From: RGIG5612 sp964528825
GTDB lineage: Bacteria; Bacillota; Clostridia; Lachnospirales; Lachnospiraceae
Direction of reading: 5' to 3'
Assembly: GCA_964528825.1 (NCBI GenBank)
Contig: CAZGVB010000002.1
Span: forward strand, 1-64,000
Length of the DNA stretch: 64,000 nucleotides
Shown: positions 9,027 through 18,765 of the stretch, piece by piece
Layout: the number at the start of each line of letters is the position of its first letter
How positions within the stretch are numbered: position 1 is the stretch's first letter
The notes under the pieces: model-generated
Seen by the model: the letters and a program-made list of their open reading frames with translations, nothing else
Database searches by the model: none
What the model was told of the DNA's origin: nothing
Translations under genes and position numbers: made by a program

Positions 9027-9875
9027 TTAACCTTTTGCCGATCGTGTGCCATCCTTAGTTGATCTGATCCTTTCGGCTATCGCATTGATCCTGCTAAGTC
9101 TGTGTCTTGCACCTGATTTGCCTATCGGCGGGCACATGAGCTCGCCAAGCTCTGTTATCGATGCATCCGGATTCTCGAGCCTTGCCATACACATCCGCCT
9201 TAAGGGCTCATCCAGCTCATCAAGACCTATAGTATCTCTTATCAATTCAATGTCCGCTATCTGTCTGGCGCCTGCATTTACTGACTTATTGATATTAGCG
9301 GTATCGCAATTTACTCTTCTGTTGGTCTCTCCGCGCAGTTCTCTCTCGATCTTGATATTTTCAAATTCCATCATGGACGAATCCGCCCCGATCACATTAA
9401 GCGTGAGAGATATATCCTCGGCGCTCTTTATATATACGCTGTGACGGCCTCTCGATCTGTTTACCTTTGCGCGAATGTCAAATGTATCCAGCATATCTAT
9501 GATCATTTCGGCATATTTGTCGCTTGGTGCGGCTATCTCAAAATGATATTCCCTTTTTGGATCGCTTATGCTGCCTGAGGCGATAAAGGCACCTCTTAAA
9601 AAAGCTCTCTTCTCCTCGGGGTATTTAGTCAATCTTCTTACCGCCGTCTCCCAATCTGCTACCTTGGATATATTATATGTTTTTCTTGCGGATGTAAAGT
9701 TTGCATCTGTTCCCGCACGCGAATTCTCATATATATATCTTTTGTTTTCCTCATCGTATGAGAGAAATCTGCCGTTAAATATGCCGATCGCGGCTGCCTC
9801 GGCCTTTTGTATGGATTCCTTCTTGCTGTAATACCTCATGAGTTCTTCTCTTACGGCACCGGAAAATGATATCAA
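9027..9875 (-). CDS. whiA: WhiA family sporulation/cell-division regulator
   Basis: DNA-binding protein with an N-terminal LAGLIDADG-like domain (residues 1-190, including RAFLRGAFIASGSISDPKREYHFEI) and a C-terminal helix-turn-helix (NPDASITELGELMCPPIGKSGARHRLSRIN). In Bacillus it affects division and chromosome segregation. At 282 residues it is somewhat shorter than the usual 300-320. Its ATG overlaps the murB stop by 4 bp (ATGA), so the two are translationally coupled. rapZ and glmR, often just upstream in Firmicutes, are absent here. Confidence 0.93.
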   Translation of the reverse strand: MISFSGAVREELMRYYSKKESIQKAEAAAIGIFNGRFLSYDEENKRYIYENSRAGTDANFTSARKTYNISKVADWETAVRRLTKYPEEKRAFLRGAFIASGSISDPKREYHFEIAAPSDKYAEMIIDMLDTFDIRAKVNRSRGRHSVYIKSAEDISLTLNVIGADSSMMEFENIKIERELRGETNRRVNCDTANINKSVNAGARQIADIELIRDTIGLDELDEPLRRMCMARLENPDASITELGELMCPPIGKSGARHRLSRINAIAERIRSTKDGTRSAKG

Positions 9876-10774
9876 AGTACTCTTACCTCACATTCCAGTT
9901 CTATGCCGCTTTGCTCTTTGACAGTATCCTGCACCAGCTTTATAACACCAAGTACATCCGCCGCGTTTGCGTTATTATCATTGATCACAAAGCCGCAATG
10001 CTTTCTTGATACACTTGCGCCTCCTACTCTTGCTCCCGCAAGATGGCTGTCCATGATCAGCTTTCCCGCAAAATGCCCCTCCGGCCTCTTAAATGTAGAC
10101 CCGCAGCTCGGATATTCCAGTGGCTGCTTTTCGGCACGCCTTGCATTCAGCTCGTCCATCTTTGCTCTTATCGCACTTATATCGCCCTCTTTAAGGGTGA
10201 TGCATGCGGCCGTTACGATATATTCTCCTGTCGAGAATTTGCTGTGTCTGTAGGAAAAATCCGCCTCAGCTGCGGAAAATATCCTTTCATTTCCTTCTTT
10301 ATCAACAGCATATACAGTTGTAATGATATCCTTCATCTCGCCGTCATAAGCACCTGCATTCATGGTGACAGCACCGCCCAGACTGCCGGGTATGCCGGAG
10401 GCAAATTCCATTCCGGAAAGAGAAGCCCTACATGCAGCCTCTGCGGCCTCCTTAAGGCTTATGCCGGCCCCTGCCGTTATATTGTTTCCTTCTGTCCTTA
10501 TCTGCCTGAGACCTTCCCTCGTGCTGATGATGACTCCGCGGTATCCCTCATCTCTTATTATCACATTTGTCCCATTGCCAAGTACATAATAGGGTACGTC
10601 CTCAATGCGGAACAATTTCATCAATTCTTTTATCTGTTCTGCCGACGACGGTGTCACGTAAAGATCCGCATATCCTCCCACCTTCATGGACATATGAGGA
10701 GCCATCAGCTCATTTTCATATACATTGCCGTCTCCGACTATATCTTCTATCTGTCTTTTTATATCCTTCTGCAT
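9872..10774 (-). CDS. murB: UDP-N-acetylenolpyruvoylglucosamine reductase
   Basis: FAD/NADPH-dependent second step of UDP-MurNAc synthesis for peptidoglycan. The FAD-binding region includes MKVGGYADLYVTP, YVLGNGTNVIIRDEGY and GIPGSLGGAVTMNAGAYDGEM. The catalytic Ser region is YPSCGSTFKRPEGHFAGKLI, typical of type II MurB. ATG at 10774, preceded by AGGAA, gives about 300 aa; a GTG at 10819 would add a CPKC-containing stretch but has a poor ribosome site. It is followed by whiA with a 4-bp overlap and preceded by hprK. Confidence 0.95.
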   Translation of the reverse strand: MQKDIKRQIEDIVGDGNVYENELMAPHMSMKVGGYADLYVTPSSAEQIKELMKLFRIEDVPYYVLGNGTNVIIRDEGYRGVIISTREGLRQIRTEGNNITAGAGISLKEAAEAACRASLSGMEFASGIPGSLGGAVTMNAGAYDGEMKDIITTVYAVDKEGNERIFSAAEADFSYRHSKFSTGEYIVTAACITLKEGDISAIRAKMDELNARRAEKQPLEYPSCGSTFKRPEGHFAGKLIMDSHLAGARVGGASVSRKHCGFVINDNNANAADVLGVIKLVQDTVKEQSGIELECEVRVL

Positions 10775-10898
10775 ATTTTCCTGTTTCAAAAAAGCATTGC
10801 ACTTTGGGCAGGTTACCACGGAACAATTGTCTGCAGACCTCTAATACATGCGAATCTTACCCCTGCGCATGATGAGCTGTGCCGCAATATGGTTTTCT

Positions 10899-11852
10899 CT
10901 AGCCCTCAGAGTCCATCTCCCTTTGCTTACGGCTCATCATGGTCACTCTGCCGACCAGCTCCTGCGCCGCATTATATCCCATCTTTTTCTGTCTGTTATT
11001 TACGGCGGCGGTTTCTATGATGATGGAAAGGTTTCGTCCTGTCCTTATAGGTACGGTATGCTTGACTATATCCATACCGAGTATATTTTCATATTCTTCA
11101 TCAAGCCCCAGCCTGTCATAAGTGCTGTTCTTATCCCAATCCTCAAGATTGATGATCATATCCAAGGGTGTGCTGTTCTTTACGCATTCAACACCATAGA
11201 GTGCTTTTACATCTACTATGCCTATACCGCGCAGCTCTACAAAATGTCTTGTAAGGGCAGGCGCCGAGCCCATTATCATGGTATCGGTGATCCTGGATAA
11301 TTCGACCATATCATCTGCTACCAATCTGTGGCCCCTCTTGACCAGCTCTATAGCCGTCTCGCTCTTTCCTACACCCGAGACTCCCGTTATGAGTATCCCT
11401 TCACCGTATACATCCACAAGCACTCCATGCCTTGTGATCACGGGTGCCAGCTGTTCGTTCAGATATTCGATCGTATCAACCATAACGACCGACGTGTTCT
11501 GCTGCGAGATGAGTACCGGAACCTTCGCGGCATTTGCCTCTTCTATAAGCTCCGGGAATATGTTTATTCCTCTGCATAATATGATGACCGGTATGCCTGT
11601 CGCGACAAGCGCTCTGAACCTTTCTCTTCTCTGCTCTTCGGTCTTTGTCTGCAGATAATATGTCTCAATCTCGCCGAAAAGCTGTACGCGCTCGGAATTG
11701 AAATGCCCCTCATATCCTGTAAGGAACATCTGCGGCCTGTTCACGCTTCTGTAAAAAATATTTACTTTTTCAAGATCAACATCAGGCGTCAGACACGGCA
11801 GCTTGAATCTCTCTGCGAGTGCGGCAACCGTGACATATTTTTTCCCACTCAT
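10899..11852 (-). CDS. hprK: HPr kinase/phosphorylase
   Basis: Bifunctional sensor enzyme that phosphorylates the regulatory Ser of HPr or Crh with ATP or PPi, and dephosphorylates it. The N-terminal domain (1-130) is followed by the P-loop GVSGVGKS at residues 157-164, the active site LVADDMVEL, and the family signature VELRGIGIVDVKALYG. 317 aa is normal length. It is the first of hprK-murB-whiA-crh-dnaE on this strand, 50 bp after uvrC. The Crh-like protein encoded nearby is an obvious candidate substrate. Confidence 0.96.
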   Translation of the reverse strand: MSGKKYVTVAALAERFKLPCLTPDVDLEKVNIFYRSVNRPQMFLTGYEGHFNSERVQLFGEIETYYLQTKTEEQRRERFRALVATGIPVIILCRGINIFPELIEEANAAKVPVLISQQNTSVVMVDTIEYLNEQLAPVITRHGVLVDVYGEGILITGVSGVGKSETAIELVKRGHRLVADDMVELSRITDTMIMGSAPALTRHFVELRGIGIVDVKALYGVECVKNSTPLDMIINLEDWDKNSTYDRLGLDEEYENILGMDIVKHTVPIRTGRNLSIIIETAAVNNRQKKMGYNAAQELVGRVTMMSRKQREMDSEG

Positions 11853-11902
11853 TTCTTATTCCTCATTTGGCAGCACCTGTTTAAGTCTTGCAAAGTATTG
11901 TA

Positions 11903-13708
11903 TCATTTCGCGGCAAAGAAATCCACCACGGCCTTGGCAGCCTGCCTGTTCATCTCACCGACCTTGCACAGCTCGTCAATATCTGCTTCTTTGATCTTGT
12001 CAATGGACTTAAAATGCCTTATAAGCGCCATTCGTCTCTTCGGACCTATATACGGGATATCATCCAGCACCGACCGCACCTGTGCCTTGTTCCTCAGCTT
12101 CTTATGATATTCTATCGCAAATCTATGCGTTTCATCCTGTATGCGCGTGATAAGCTTAAATGCCTCAGAGCTGCGGTCCATCTCATATTCCCTGTCATTA
12201 TATATCAGACCCCTCGTACGATGATGGTCGTCCTTTATCATGCCGCATACAGGTATGGTATTGTCGTCTCCGAGCGCCCTGCATACCGCATTTACCTGGC
12301 CCCGGCCGCCGTCTATGAGCAGCAGATCGGGTCTCGGCCATTCCTTATGAGCAAATCTTCTTTGCAAGACCTCCGCCATGCTTGCATAGTCGTCCGGTCC
12401 CGTGACCGTCTTTATCCGGAATTTTCTGTAATCATTCTTCTTCGGTCTGCCGTCCTCAAATACTACCATTGAGCCTACCGATTCGTATCCCGCGGTATTG
12501 GATATATCATATGACTCTATCCTTGCGGCATAACCTATACCGAGCAGCTTCGATATCGTCCCCACTGCCCCTCTCGTCTGCATTTCCTTTCGTTTTTCCT
12601 TTTCCTTGTCTTGCTTTACCGCTATATCCGCATTCAGCATGGCAAGCTCTACCATCTTCTCTTTCTTTCCTTTTTGCGGAGTCACCACGGATACCTTATG
12701 GCCTGCCTTTTCACTGAGCCACTCTTCAAGTATATTCTTATCGGATATATTTTCCTGAATATGTATCTCGGACGGCAAAAAAGGTGTTCCTGAGTAATAT
12801 TGCTTTATAAAGCTCGCTATGATATCCCCTGCCTCTTCACCTAAAGCTGCCTTAAGATAGAAAAGCTCCCTGTCTATGAGCTTGCCGGATCTGATGAAGA
12901 AGACCTGCATGATAGCATCCTCTCCGCCTATCGCAAGACCGAGTACATCGCGGTTGTCCCCCTGAGAGGATTCCATCTTTTGTCTGCGGCAGATATCCTC
13001 TGCACACAAAAGCAATGCCTTATACCTTCCGGCCTCTTCATATTCCATCTTCTCGGATGCGCTGTACATAGCGTCCCTTAGATATTCCGTAAGCTCATCC
13101 GAGCTGCCCTCAAGGAATCTTTTTATCTTTGCTATATTTTCGTTATATTCGTTTTTATCAACACATCCGGTACATACTCCCGGACATCTGCCTATATGAT
13201 AATTGAGACACGGCCTCTCCTTGCCGAAATCTCTCGGAAATACTTTCCTGCAGGTCCTGATATGATATACCTGCTGCATGAGGTCTATGACATCCTTGAT
13301 ATCGGTACCTGTAGGATATGGGCCGAAATATTTGTCCTTGTCCTTCTTTAATACTCTCGTGAGCACAAGCCTCGGATATTCCTCGCTGACCGTCAGCTTT
13401 ATATAAGGATAAGTCTTATCATCCTTCAGCATGGTATTGTATTTCGGATGATTTTCCTTGATAAGATTGTTTTCGAGGATAAGAGCCTCGACCTCCGAAT
13501 CCGTGACTATATATTCAAACCATGCAATGAGGGAGATCATTTTCTCGATCTTAGGCGTGCGCACGCGCCCCTTGTCAAAGTATTGTCTCACTCTTTTTTT
13601 TAATATTCTGGCCTTGCCTATATATATGATCTCATCCTTATCATTATGCATGAGATATACACCGGGTCTGTCCGGCAGTTTTTTTAATTCTTCATCAATA
13701 TCAAACAT
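11903..13708 (-). CDS. uvrC: Excinuclease ABC subunit C
   Basis: Makes the dual incisions in nucleotide excision repair. The N-terminal GIY-YIG nuclease is at residues 13-45 (PGVYLMHNDKDEIIYIGKA). A Cys cluster (CRKVFPRDFGKERPCLNYHIGRCPGVC in pieces) follows, then a UVR motif near 210, an RNase H-like endonuclease domain (RIESYDISNTAGYESVGSM, LLIDGGRGQVNA) and tandem helix-hairpin-helix at the C-terminus (DDIPYIGPKRRMALI). 601 aa, intact. uvrA and uvrB lie about 35 kb away in the same window. Confidence 0.96.
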   Translation of the reverse strand: MFDIDEELKKLPDRPGVYLMHNDKDEIIYIGKARILKKRVRQYFDKGRVRTPKIEKMISLIAWFEYIVTDSEVEALILENNLIKENHPKYNTMLKDDKTYPYIKLTVSEEYPRLVLTRVLKKDKDKYFGPYPTGTDIKDVIDLMQQVYHIRTCRKVFPRDFGKERPCLNYHIGRCPGVCTGCVDKNEYNENIAKIKRFLEGSSDELTEYLRDAMYSASEKMEYEEAGRYKALLLCAEDICRRQKMESSQGDNRDVLGLAIGGEDAIMQVFFIRSGKLIDRELFYLKAALGEEAGDIIASFIKQYYSGTPFLPSEIHIQENISDKNILEEWLSEKAGHKVSVVTPQKGKKEKMVELAMLNADIAVKQDKEKEKRKEMQTRGAVGTISKLLGIGYAARIESYDISNTAGYESVGSMVVFEDGRPKKNDYRKFRIKTVTGPDDYASMAEVLQRRFAHKEWPRPDLLLIDGGRGQVNAVCRALGDDNTIPVCGMIKDDHHRTRGLIYNDREYEMDRSSEAFKLITRIQDETHRFAIEYHKKLRNKAQVRSVLDDIPYIGPKRRMALIRHFKSIDKIKEADIDELCKVGEMNRQAAKAVVDFFAAK

Positions 13709-13721
13709 ATTAATATGTTAT

Positions 13722-13822
13722 CACAGGCACACGATTAGACAAGCGACTTTTTTTGTGTTAGACTCGTGAAAGTTACAGTATTAACACCGCGCGTGAGAGC
13801 TATATCGCACAGGCACGCGATT
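13722..13822. repeat. Pair of 15-bp direct repeats upstream of sortase
   Basis: CACAGGCACACGATT (13722-13736) recurs as CACAGGCACGCGATT (13808-13822), 14 of 15 identical and 86 bp apart, in the spacer between divergently transcribed uvrC and the sortase gene. Purpose unknown; it may be a duplicated protein-binding site or chance. Confidence 0.4.
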
Positions 13823-13881
13823 CCTGCTGAAATTTTACTTTGATCTCATGAAATATTTTATGAAAGAAAAGGATTTTTATC

Positions 13882-14847
13882 ATGTATCGTTCACCACATC
13901 AAAAAAATGCCGTACATACAGATGACGACAGATTAAATGAAAATACAAATGAAGGGATGCGATCACATCCCGCAAAGCAGCCAAAAAATGCAAAAAATGC
14001 AAAAAAAGCAAAAAAGAAGATGACAAGAGCCGGCTCTGTAATATCACTCGTTGTCATCATCGTAGCTGCATGCGTACTGTGTTTTTCCGCATATAAGCTG
14101 ATCACTATCGCCGTAAATTACAACAAATCCGCCGATTCATATGACGGAATAAGGGAAATGTTCACCGCGGAGACAAAGGAAGAAGAGACAGACGAATCAG
14201 CAACGACTAATAAAGATATACAGAGCGACTTCGTCTGGGATTATGACAAGCTATATGCGATAAATAATGACGCGATAGGCTATATACGCGCATCGGGCGA
14301 TACAAGCGACGAGACTGTCGATTATCCTATCGTAAAGGGAGATGACAACTCATATTATCTGGATCATCTCTTTACAGGAGTATCCAACAGTGCGGGCTCT
14401 ATATTCATGGATTATACGGTGACGGATGATTTTGATTCTACATACAGCATCCTCTACGGACATAATATGAAGTCCGGTGCAAGAATGTTCAGCTGCCTTA
14501 CATATTATCAGGATGAGGCCTATTTTAAGGCTCATCCCGAGATGCATATCTATACGAAGGACAAGCATTATATCTATAAAGTATTCGCCCAGAATACGAC
14601 AGACATATACAGTGATTTCTATTCCACCTCTCTGCTGTATCAGGGCGACCTGTCGGGATCCGATACGGCAGGAGATGAGATAGACAGACTTGTAAATATT
14701 GCTCTTTCCTCAAATACATATGACATGGGAGTATCCGCCGATTACTTTTCGGCTGACTCACATATCATACTTTTATCTACCTGTACCAGATATAATTATG
14801 ATACAGGCAGATATGTTGTCCTGCTTGTAAGAGATCGTGAGGTCTGA
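13882..14847 (+). CDS. Class B sortase
   Basis: Cysteine transpeptidase that anchors surface proteins to peptidoglycan. A basic, low-complexity cytoplasmic start of about 50 residues is followed by one membrane anchor (residues 52-75) and the sortase beta-barrel. The catalytic His194 is in LYGHNMKSG, Cys301 in LLSTCTRYN, and an Arg follows at 310, with spacing like SrtB enzymes. No LPxTG or NPxTx-type substrate gene is visible nearby, so the substrate must be elsewhere. It is transcribed alone, divergently from uvrC and convergently with the aminotransferase. Confidence 0.92.
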   Translation: MYRSPHQKNAVHTDDDRLNENTNEGMRSHPAKQPKNAKNAKKAKKKMTRAGSVISLVVIIVAACVLCFSAYKLITIAVNYNKSADSYDGIREMFTAETKEEETDESATTNKDIQSDFVWDYDKLYAINNDAIGYIRASGDTSDETVDYPIVKGDDNSYYLDHLFTGVSNSAGSIFMDYTVTDDFDSTYSILYGHNMKSGARMFSCLTYYQDEAYFKAHPEMHIYTKDKHYIYKVFAQNTTDIYSDFYSTSLLYQGDLSGSDTAGDEIDRLVNIALSSNTYDMGVSADYFSADSHIILLSTCTRYNYDTGRYVVLLVRDREV

Positions 14848-14913
14848 GTTACTGCAGGATATTTATGCAGGAATGAGATACCCTACTGAGATACCCGATG
14901 TCGACAGCTGATA

Positions 14914-16116
14914 TTACTGCGCCCTATAATCCTCCGCAAGCTTTTCAAAGAGCGGCAATGCCCTCTCGATGGTTTCCTTTGATACGCAATATGCTATCCG
15001 CACATATCCCGGGCAGCAAAATGCAGATCCGGGGGATACGAGTATACGATATTTATCCTTTGCATATGCGCAGAAAGCACTGTCATCCGCGATAGGAGTC
15101 TTAAGGAAAAGATAGAATGCTCCCTCAGGCTTTACATATTCAAAACCTGCTCTGCTAAGTCCTTCCATGAGCAGCTTTCTGTTGTTATCATATATACTCA
15201 CATCCGTCATCTTATCCAGGACCTTTATTATAGCCTTCTGCTGCAAGGAAGGCGCATTCACGCAGCCTATGACGCGCACCGCTATGCCCATGCCTCTGCT
15301 TATATCCTCACCTTCATCGGCGCTCGGCGATACCGCTATATATCCGATGCGCTCTCCCGGAAGCGACATGGACTTGCTGAACGAATAAGCAACCATGGAA
15401 TTATTATAATATTTTGCCGCAAACGGTACGCTGATACCGTCATATACCAACTCTCTGTACGGCTCATCAGTTATCATATAGATAGGATGTCCGTATTCTT
15501 TCTGTGCATCGCAGAGCACTGCGGCTATCTGCTTGATGACATCCTCCGAATATACTATTCCTGTAGGATTATTCGGATTGTTGATGATGATGGCCTTAGT
15601 CCTTTCATTTAATGCATCCTTCAGCCTGTCCATATCGGGAATAAATGTCGGGGGATTTGCGGGAACGACTCTCGTCACGCCTCCGAAATCGGCGATATAA
15701 TTGCCATATTCAAGAAAATATGGTGCAAATACAACCACCTCATCGCCCGGATCTATAAGCACCTTCATGGCACAGACAAGAGCATTTGCCGCACCTACAG
15801 TCATCGTGATATTCTCATAGCCGTAATCACATCCGAATCTCCTGTTAAGATCGTCCGCTATGGCAGCTCTGGTCTCTTCATATCCCGCATTGCTCATATA
15901 TCCGTGCAGCGTGAGCGGATCATTCTCATCTATTACCTGCTTTAATGCCTCGTTGAACTGCCTTGGTGCCGGTATGCTGGGATTGCCGAGACTGAAGTCA
16001 TATACATTCTCCTTGCCGTATTTCTTCGCAAGCTGCTTTCCTTCTTCAAACATAAGTCTGAGTACCGAGCCGCCCTTAAGCAGCTGCTGCATATTCTTCG
16101 ATATTACGCTCATCAT
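14914..16116 (-). CDS. PLP-dependent class I/II aminotransferase
   Basis: Fold-type I aminotransferase, probably aspartate/aromatic or alanine type. Visible are DFSLGNPSIPAP near residue 42, the NNPNNPTGIVYS cofactor-binding motif, DEPYRELVYDG, and the PLP lysine in SFSKSMSLPGERIGY, ending with the substrate Arg region YVRIAYCVS. 400 aa is normal. GGAG lies 4 nt before the first ATG; a second ATG follows immediately. Single gene between converging sortase and diverging lipoprotein genes. Substrate cannot be assigned from sequence. Confidence 0.92.
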   Translation of the reverse strand: MMSVISKNMQQLLKGGSVLRLMFEEGKQLAKKYGKENVYDFSLGNPSIPAPRQFNEALKQVIDENDPLTLHGYMSNAGYEETRAAIADDLNRRFGCDYGYENITMTVGAANALVCAMKVLIDPGDEVVVFAPYFLEYGNYIADFGGVTRVVPANPPTFIPDMDRLKDALNERTKAIIINNPNNPTGIVYSEDVIKQIAAVLCDAQKEYGHPIYMITDEPYRELVYDGISVPFAAKYYNNSMVAYSFSKSMSLPGERIGYIAVSPSADEGEDISRGMGIAVRVIGCVNAPSLQQKAIIKVLDKMTDVSIYDNNRKLLMEGLSRAGFEYVKPEGAFYLFLKTPIADDSAFCAYAKDKYRILVSPGSAFCCPGYVRIAYCVSKETIERALPLFEKLAEDYRAQ

Positions 16117-16195
16117 TTTTCTCCTTTTTTATCTAGTGGCGGATCCCTTTGCATGAGCTGCAATGATAGGCCGCTCTGTCATATATAATTTAACA

Positions 16196-16224
16196 TTGTT
16201 ATATTGATTTTTTCATATTATAAT
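16196..16224 (+). promoter_or_regulatory. Promoter of the 149-aa lipoprotein gene
   Basis: TTGTTA (16196-16201), 17-bp spacer, TATAAT (16219-16224), in an AT-rich stretch 55 bp before the start codon. Confidence 0.6.
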
Positions 16225-16278
16225 ATCCTGATGTGAATTTTGGAAGATGGGCTTATATCGGATTTTTAGAGGTATAAA

Positions 16279-16728
16279 ATGAAAAAGATCTTATTGACTG
16301 CAATATGCCTGATGATGCTTTCACTTGCACTCTGCGGATGTGCAAAGGATGAAGACGGATCGCAGGATCAAAATCAATCCACTGACGATACTTCCTCTCT
16401 TATGAGTGCACTTGAGGGCTGCTGGCAGGAGGATGCCTTTGATTCGGGATATATATTTAAGGCTGACGGCACAGGTACCGATACCTTTTGGGATTTGACA
16501 TTTACATACAGTATCAGCAAGGACGGCACGCTGTCGCTCGATTATGACAGTGAGCAATATGGCATATCCAATTATACCTTCACGGTATCCGGCGATGAGC
16601 TCACCATGACACGCATAGACGAAGGTGAGGATACTCAGCCGTTCACATATAAAAAGACAGGCAGCGCACCGGCTTCTGCGGATGATACCGATGAGTCGGA
16701 TACAGCAAACAGTACCGACGCGAATTGA
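16279..16728 (+). CDS. Small lipoprotein of unknown function
   Basis: 149 residues. A signal peptide with lipobox LALCGC puts the lipidated Cys at position 21, followed by a charged linker (DEDGSQDQNQSTDD). The body has a WxxD...GYIFKADGTGTDTFWD region, reminiscent of small beta-sheet lipocalin-like domains common in Clostridia (DUF5640-like, from memory). The C-terminus is Ser/Asp/Thr-rich. It has its own promoter and is followed by typA 130 bp later. Probably sits on the outer face of the membrane; function unknown. Confidence 0.8.
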   Translation: MKKILLTAICLMMLSLALCGCAKDEDGSQDQNQSTDDTSSLMSALEGCWQEDAFDSGYIFKADGTGTDTFWDLTFTYSISKDGTLSLDYDSEQYGISNYTFTVSGDELTMTRIDEGEDTQPFTYKKTGSAPASADDTDESDTANSTDAN

Positions 16729-16858
16729 CCTGCGGCATGACATGCTTTCGCAATATGTCATGATATATCACCAGGTACGGCATACACTTACGCAGAGCCG
16801 CCTCTTCCCGAGTAAAGGATGATCCGAGTATTCGGACAGTATATATAATGGAGCTTTT

Positions 16859-18685
16859 ATGAAGATAAGACAGGAAAATATCAGAAATATCGCAATCATA
16901 GCACACGTTGACCACGGCAAGACTACTCTCGTCGATGCAATGCTCTCTCAAAGCGGTGCATTCAGAGCAGGGCAAGAGGTTGTGGAACGAGTTATGGACT
17001 CAAATGACATCGAAAGAGAAAGAGGCATTACCATTCTTTCCAAAAATACCGCCATTCATTACAAGGGTGTAAAGATAAATGTCGTAGATACTCCCGGTCA
17101 TGCGGATTTCGGAGGCGAGGTAGAACGTGTACTTAAGATGGTTGACGGAGTAATATTGCTCGTGGATGCCTTTGAGGGAACGATGCCTCAGACCAAATTT
17201 GTGTTAAAGAAGGCACTTGAGCTTGATCTTGACGTTATCGTATGCATCAATAAGATCGACCGTCCCGAGGCAAGACCCGAGGCAGTCATCGACGAGGTAT
17301 TGGAGCTTATGATGGATCTTGAGGCTTCCGACAGGCAGCTGGATGCTCCTATCATATTTGCCTCGGCGAAAAAAGGATATGCTCTTAAGGAACTTGGCGA
17401 TGAGCCTGTCGATCTGACACCTCTCTTCGATACTATCATAGAGCATATCGCACCTCCGCAGGGAGATCCGGATGCGGGGACTCAGATATTGATCTCCACT
17501 ATCGATTATAATGAGTATGTAGGACGTATCGGCGTAGGCAAGGTTGACAACGGCAAGATCGCCGTAGGTCAGGAGATCGTACGTGTAAATGCTCACAATG
17601 CAGATACCCATGAAAAGACCAGGATAACAAAGCTTTATGAATTTGACGGACTGAACAAGGTCGACGTACACGAAGCGGTTGTAGGCGATATTGTAGCACT
17701 TTCGGGTATTGCTGATCTGCAGATCGGAGATACGATATGTTCACCCGACAACATATCACCTATCCCGTTCCAGAAGATATCAGAGCCGACTATTTCCATG
17801 AATTTCATCGTTAATGACAGCCCTCTGGCAGGACGTGAAGGAAAATTCTGCACATCGCGTCAGATAAGAGACAGATTGTTCCGTGAATTGAATACCGATG
17901 TTTCACTCCGTGTAGAGGATACAGATTCTACGGACACCTTCAAGGTATCCGGCCGCGGCGAACTGCATCTGTCTGTTCTTATCGAGAATATGAGACGTGA
18001 AGGATATGAATTCGCCGTCAGCAAGGCGGAGGTCATCTATCATACAGATGAAAACGGTAAGCTCCTTGAACCGATCGAAAATGCCGTTGTGGACGTACCG
18101 GATGAATTCTCAGGCACAGTCATCAATATGCTTTCCGAAAGGAAGGGCACTCTTGTAAATATGAGTACTCTCTCGGACGGATCTTCAAGACTTGAATTTT
18201 CCATTCCCGCAAGAGGCCTTATAGGATTTCACGGCAGATTTCTCACAGCAACAAAGGGCACGGGCGTCTTAAATACGGACTTTGACGGATATGCGCCATA
18301 CAGGGGAGATATAGCATACAGGAGCCAGGGCTCGCTCATCGCTTATGAGGCAGGCGAATCCGTTACATACGGACTCTTTGCCGCACAGGACAGAGGATCA
18401 TTATTCATAGGGCCGGGCGAGAAGGTATATGCCGGCATGGTCATCGGCGAGAGCAGCAAGCCGGAGGATATTGAGCTGAATGTATGCAAGACCAAGCATC
18501 TTACAAATACGCGTTCCTCATCCGCGGACGAGGCCCTCAAGCTGACACCTCCGAAGATCCTTAGCCTCGAGCAGGCGCTGGAATTCATTGACACTGACGA
18601 GCTGCTTGAGGTCACACCTGAGAGCCTGCGCATCAGAAAAAGAATATTGGATTCTCGTGAGAGAAAAAGATCAAATAACAAATGA
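16859..18685 (+). CDS. typA: Ribosome-associated GTPase TypA/BipA
   Basis: Translational GTPase related to EF-G, involved in 50S assembly and stress adaptation. G1 AHVDHGKT is at residues 15-22; RERGITI (switch I), DTPGHADFGGEVERV (G3) and NKIDRPEARP (G4) follow, then domain II, domains III/V and the family-specific C-terminal domain (RGLIGFHGRFLTATKGTG). 608 aa, complete. GGAG with a short spacer precedes the ATG. Transcription ends at a long-loop hairpin shared with the converging kinase gene. Confidence 0.97.
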   Translation: MKIRQENIRNIAIIAHVDHGKTTLVDAMLSQSGAFRAGQEVVERVMDSNDIERERGITILSKNTAIHYKGVKINVVDTPGHADFGGEVERVLKMVDGVILLVDAFEGTMPQTKFVLKKALELDLDVIVCINKIDRPEARPEAVIDEVLELMMDLEASDRQLDAPIIFASAKKGYALKELGDEPVDLTPLFDTIIEHIAPPQGDPDAGTQILISTIDYNEYVGRIGVGKVDNGKIAVGQEIVRVNAHNADTHEKTRITKLYEFDGLNKVDVHEAVVGDIVALSGIADLQIGDTICSPDNISPIPFQKISEPTISMNFIVNDSPLAGREGKFCTSRQIRDRLFRELNTDVSLRVEDTDSTDTFKVSGRGELHLSVLIENMRREGYEFAVSKAEVIYHTDENGKLLEPIENAVVDVPDEFSGTVINMLSERKGTLVNMSTLSDGSSRLEFSIPARGLIGFHGRFLTATKGTGVLNTDFDGYAPYRGDIAYRSQGSLIAYEAGESVTYGLFAAQDRGSLFIGPGEKVYAGMVIGESSKPEDIELNVCKTKHLTNTRSSSADEALKLTPPKILSLEQALEFIDTDELLEVTPESLRIRKRILDSRERKRSNNK

Positions 18686-18722
18686 CCAATATGAATTATA
18701 ATCCTTCAAATAGGTAAAATTC

Positions 18723-18765
18723 TCGGGATCAGCCGCCAAATCTCAACATTCGGAGCTGATCCCGA
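18723..18765 (+). terminator. Intrinsic terminator after typA, overlapping the kinase stop
   Basis: Stem TCGGGATCAGC (18723-18733) pairs perfectly with GCTGATCCCGA (18755-18765) around a 21-nt loop and is followed by a TGTTATTT stretch. The right arm lies inside the last codons of the oppositely oriented kinase gene, so one structure may serve both converging genes. Confidence 0.65.

Noticed and set aside
10043..11020. 325-aa plus-strand open frame opposite murB/hprK
   Set aside because: Antisense shadow of confidently identified genes, low-complexity residues, no start signal.
13709..13881. Another copy of the shared upstream module near the sortase gene
   Set aside because: Only short stretches resemble the module's distal end (CAGTAT, CGCGTG); the ATCTTTCA-GGACAATTTT core is absent.
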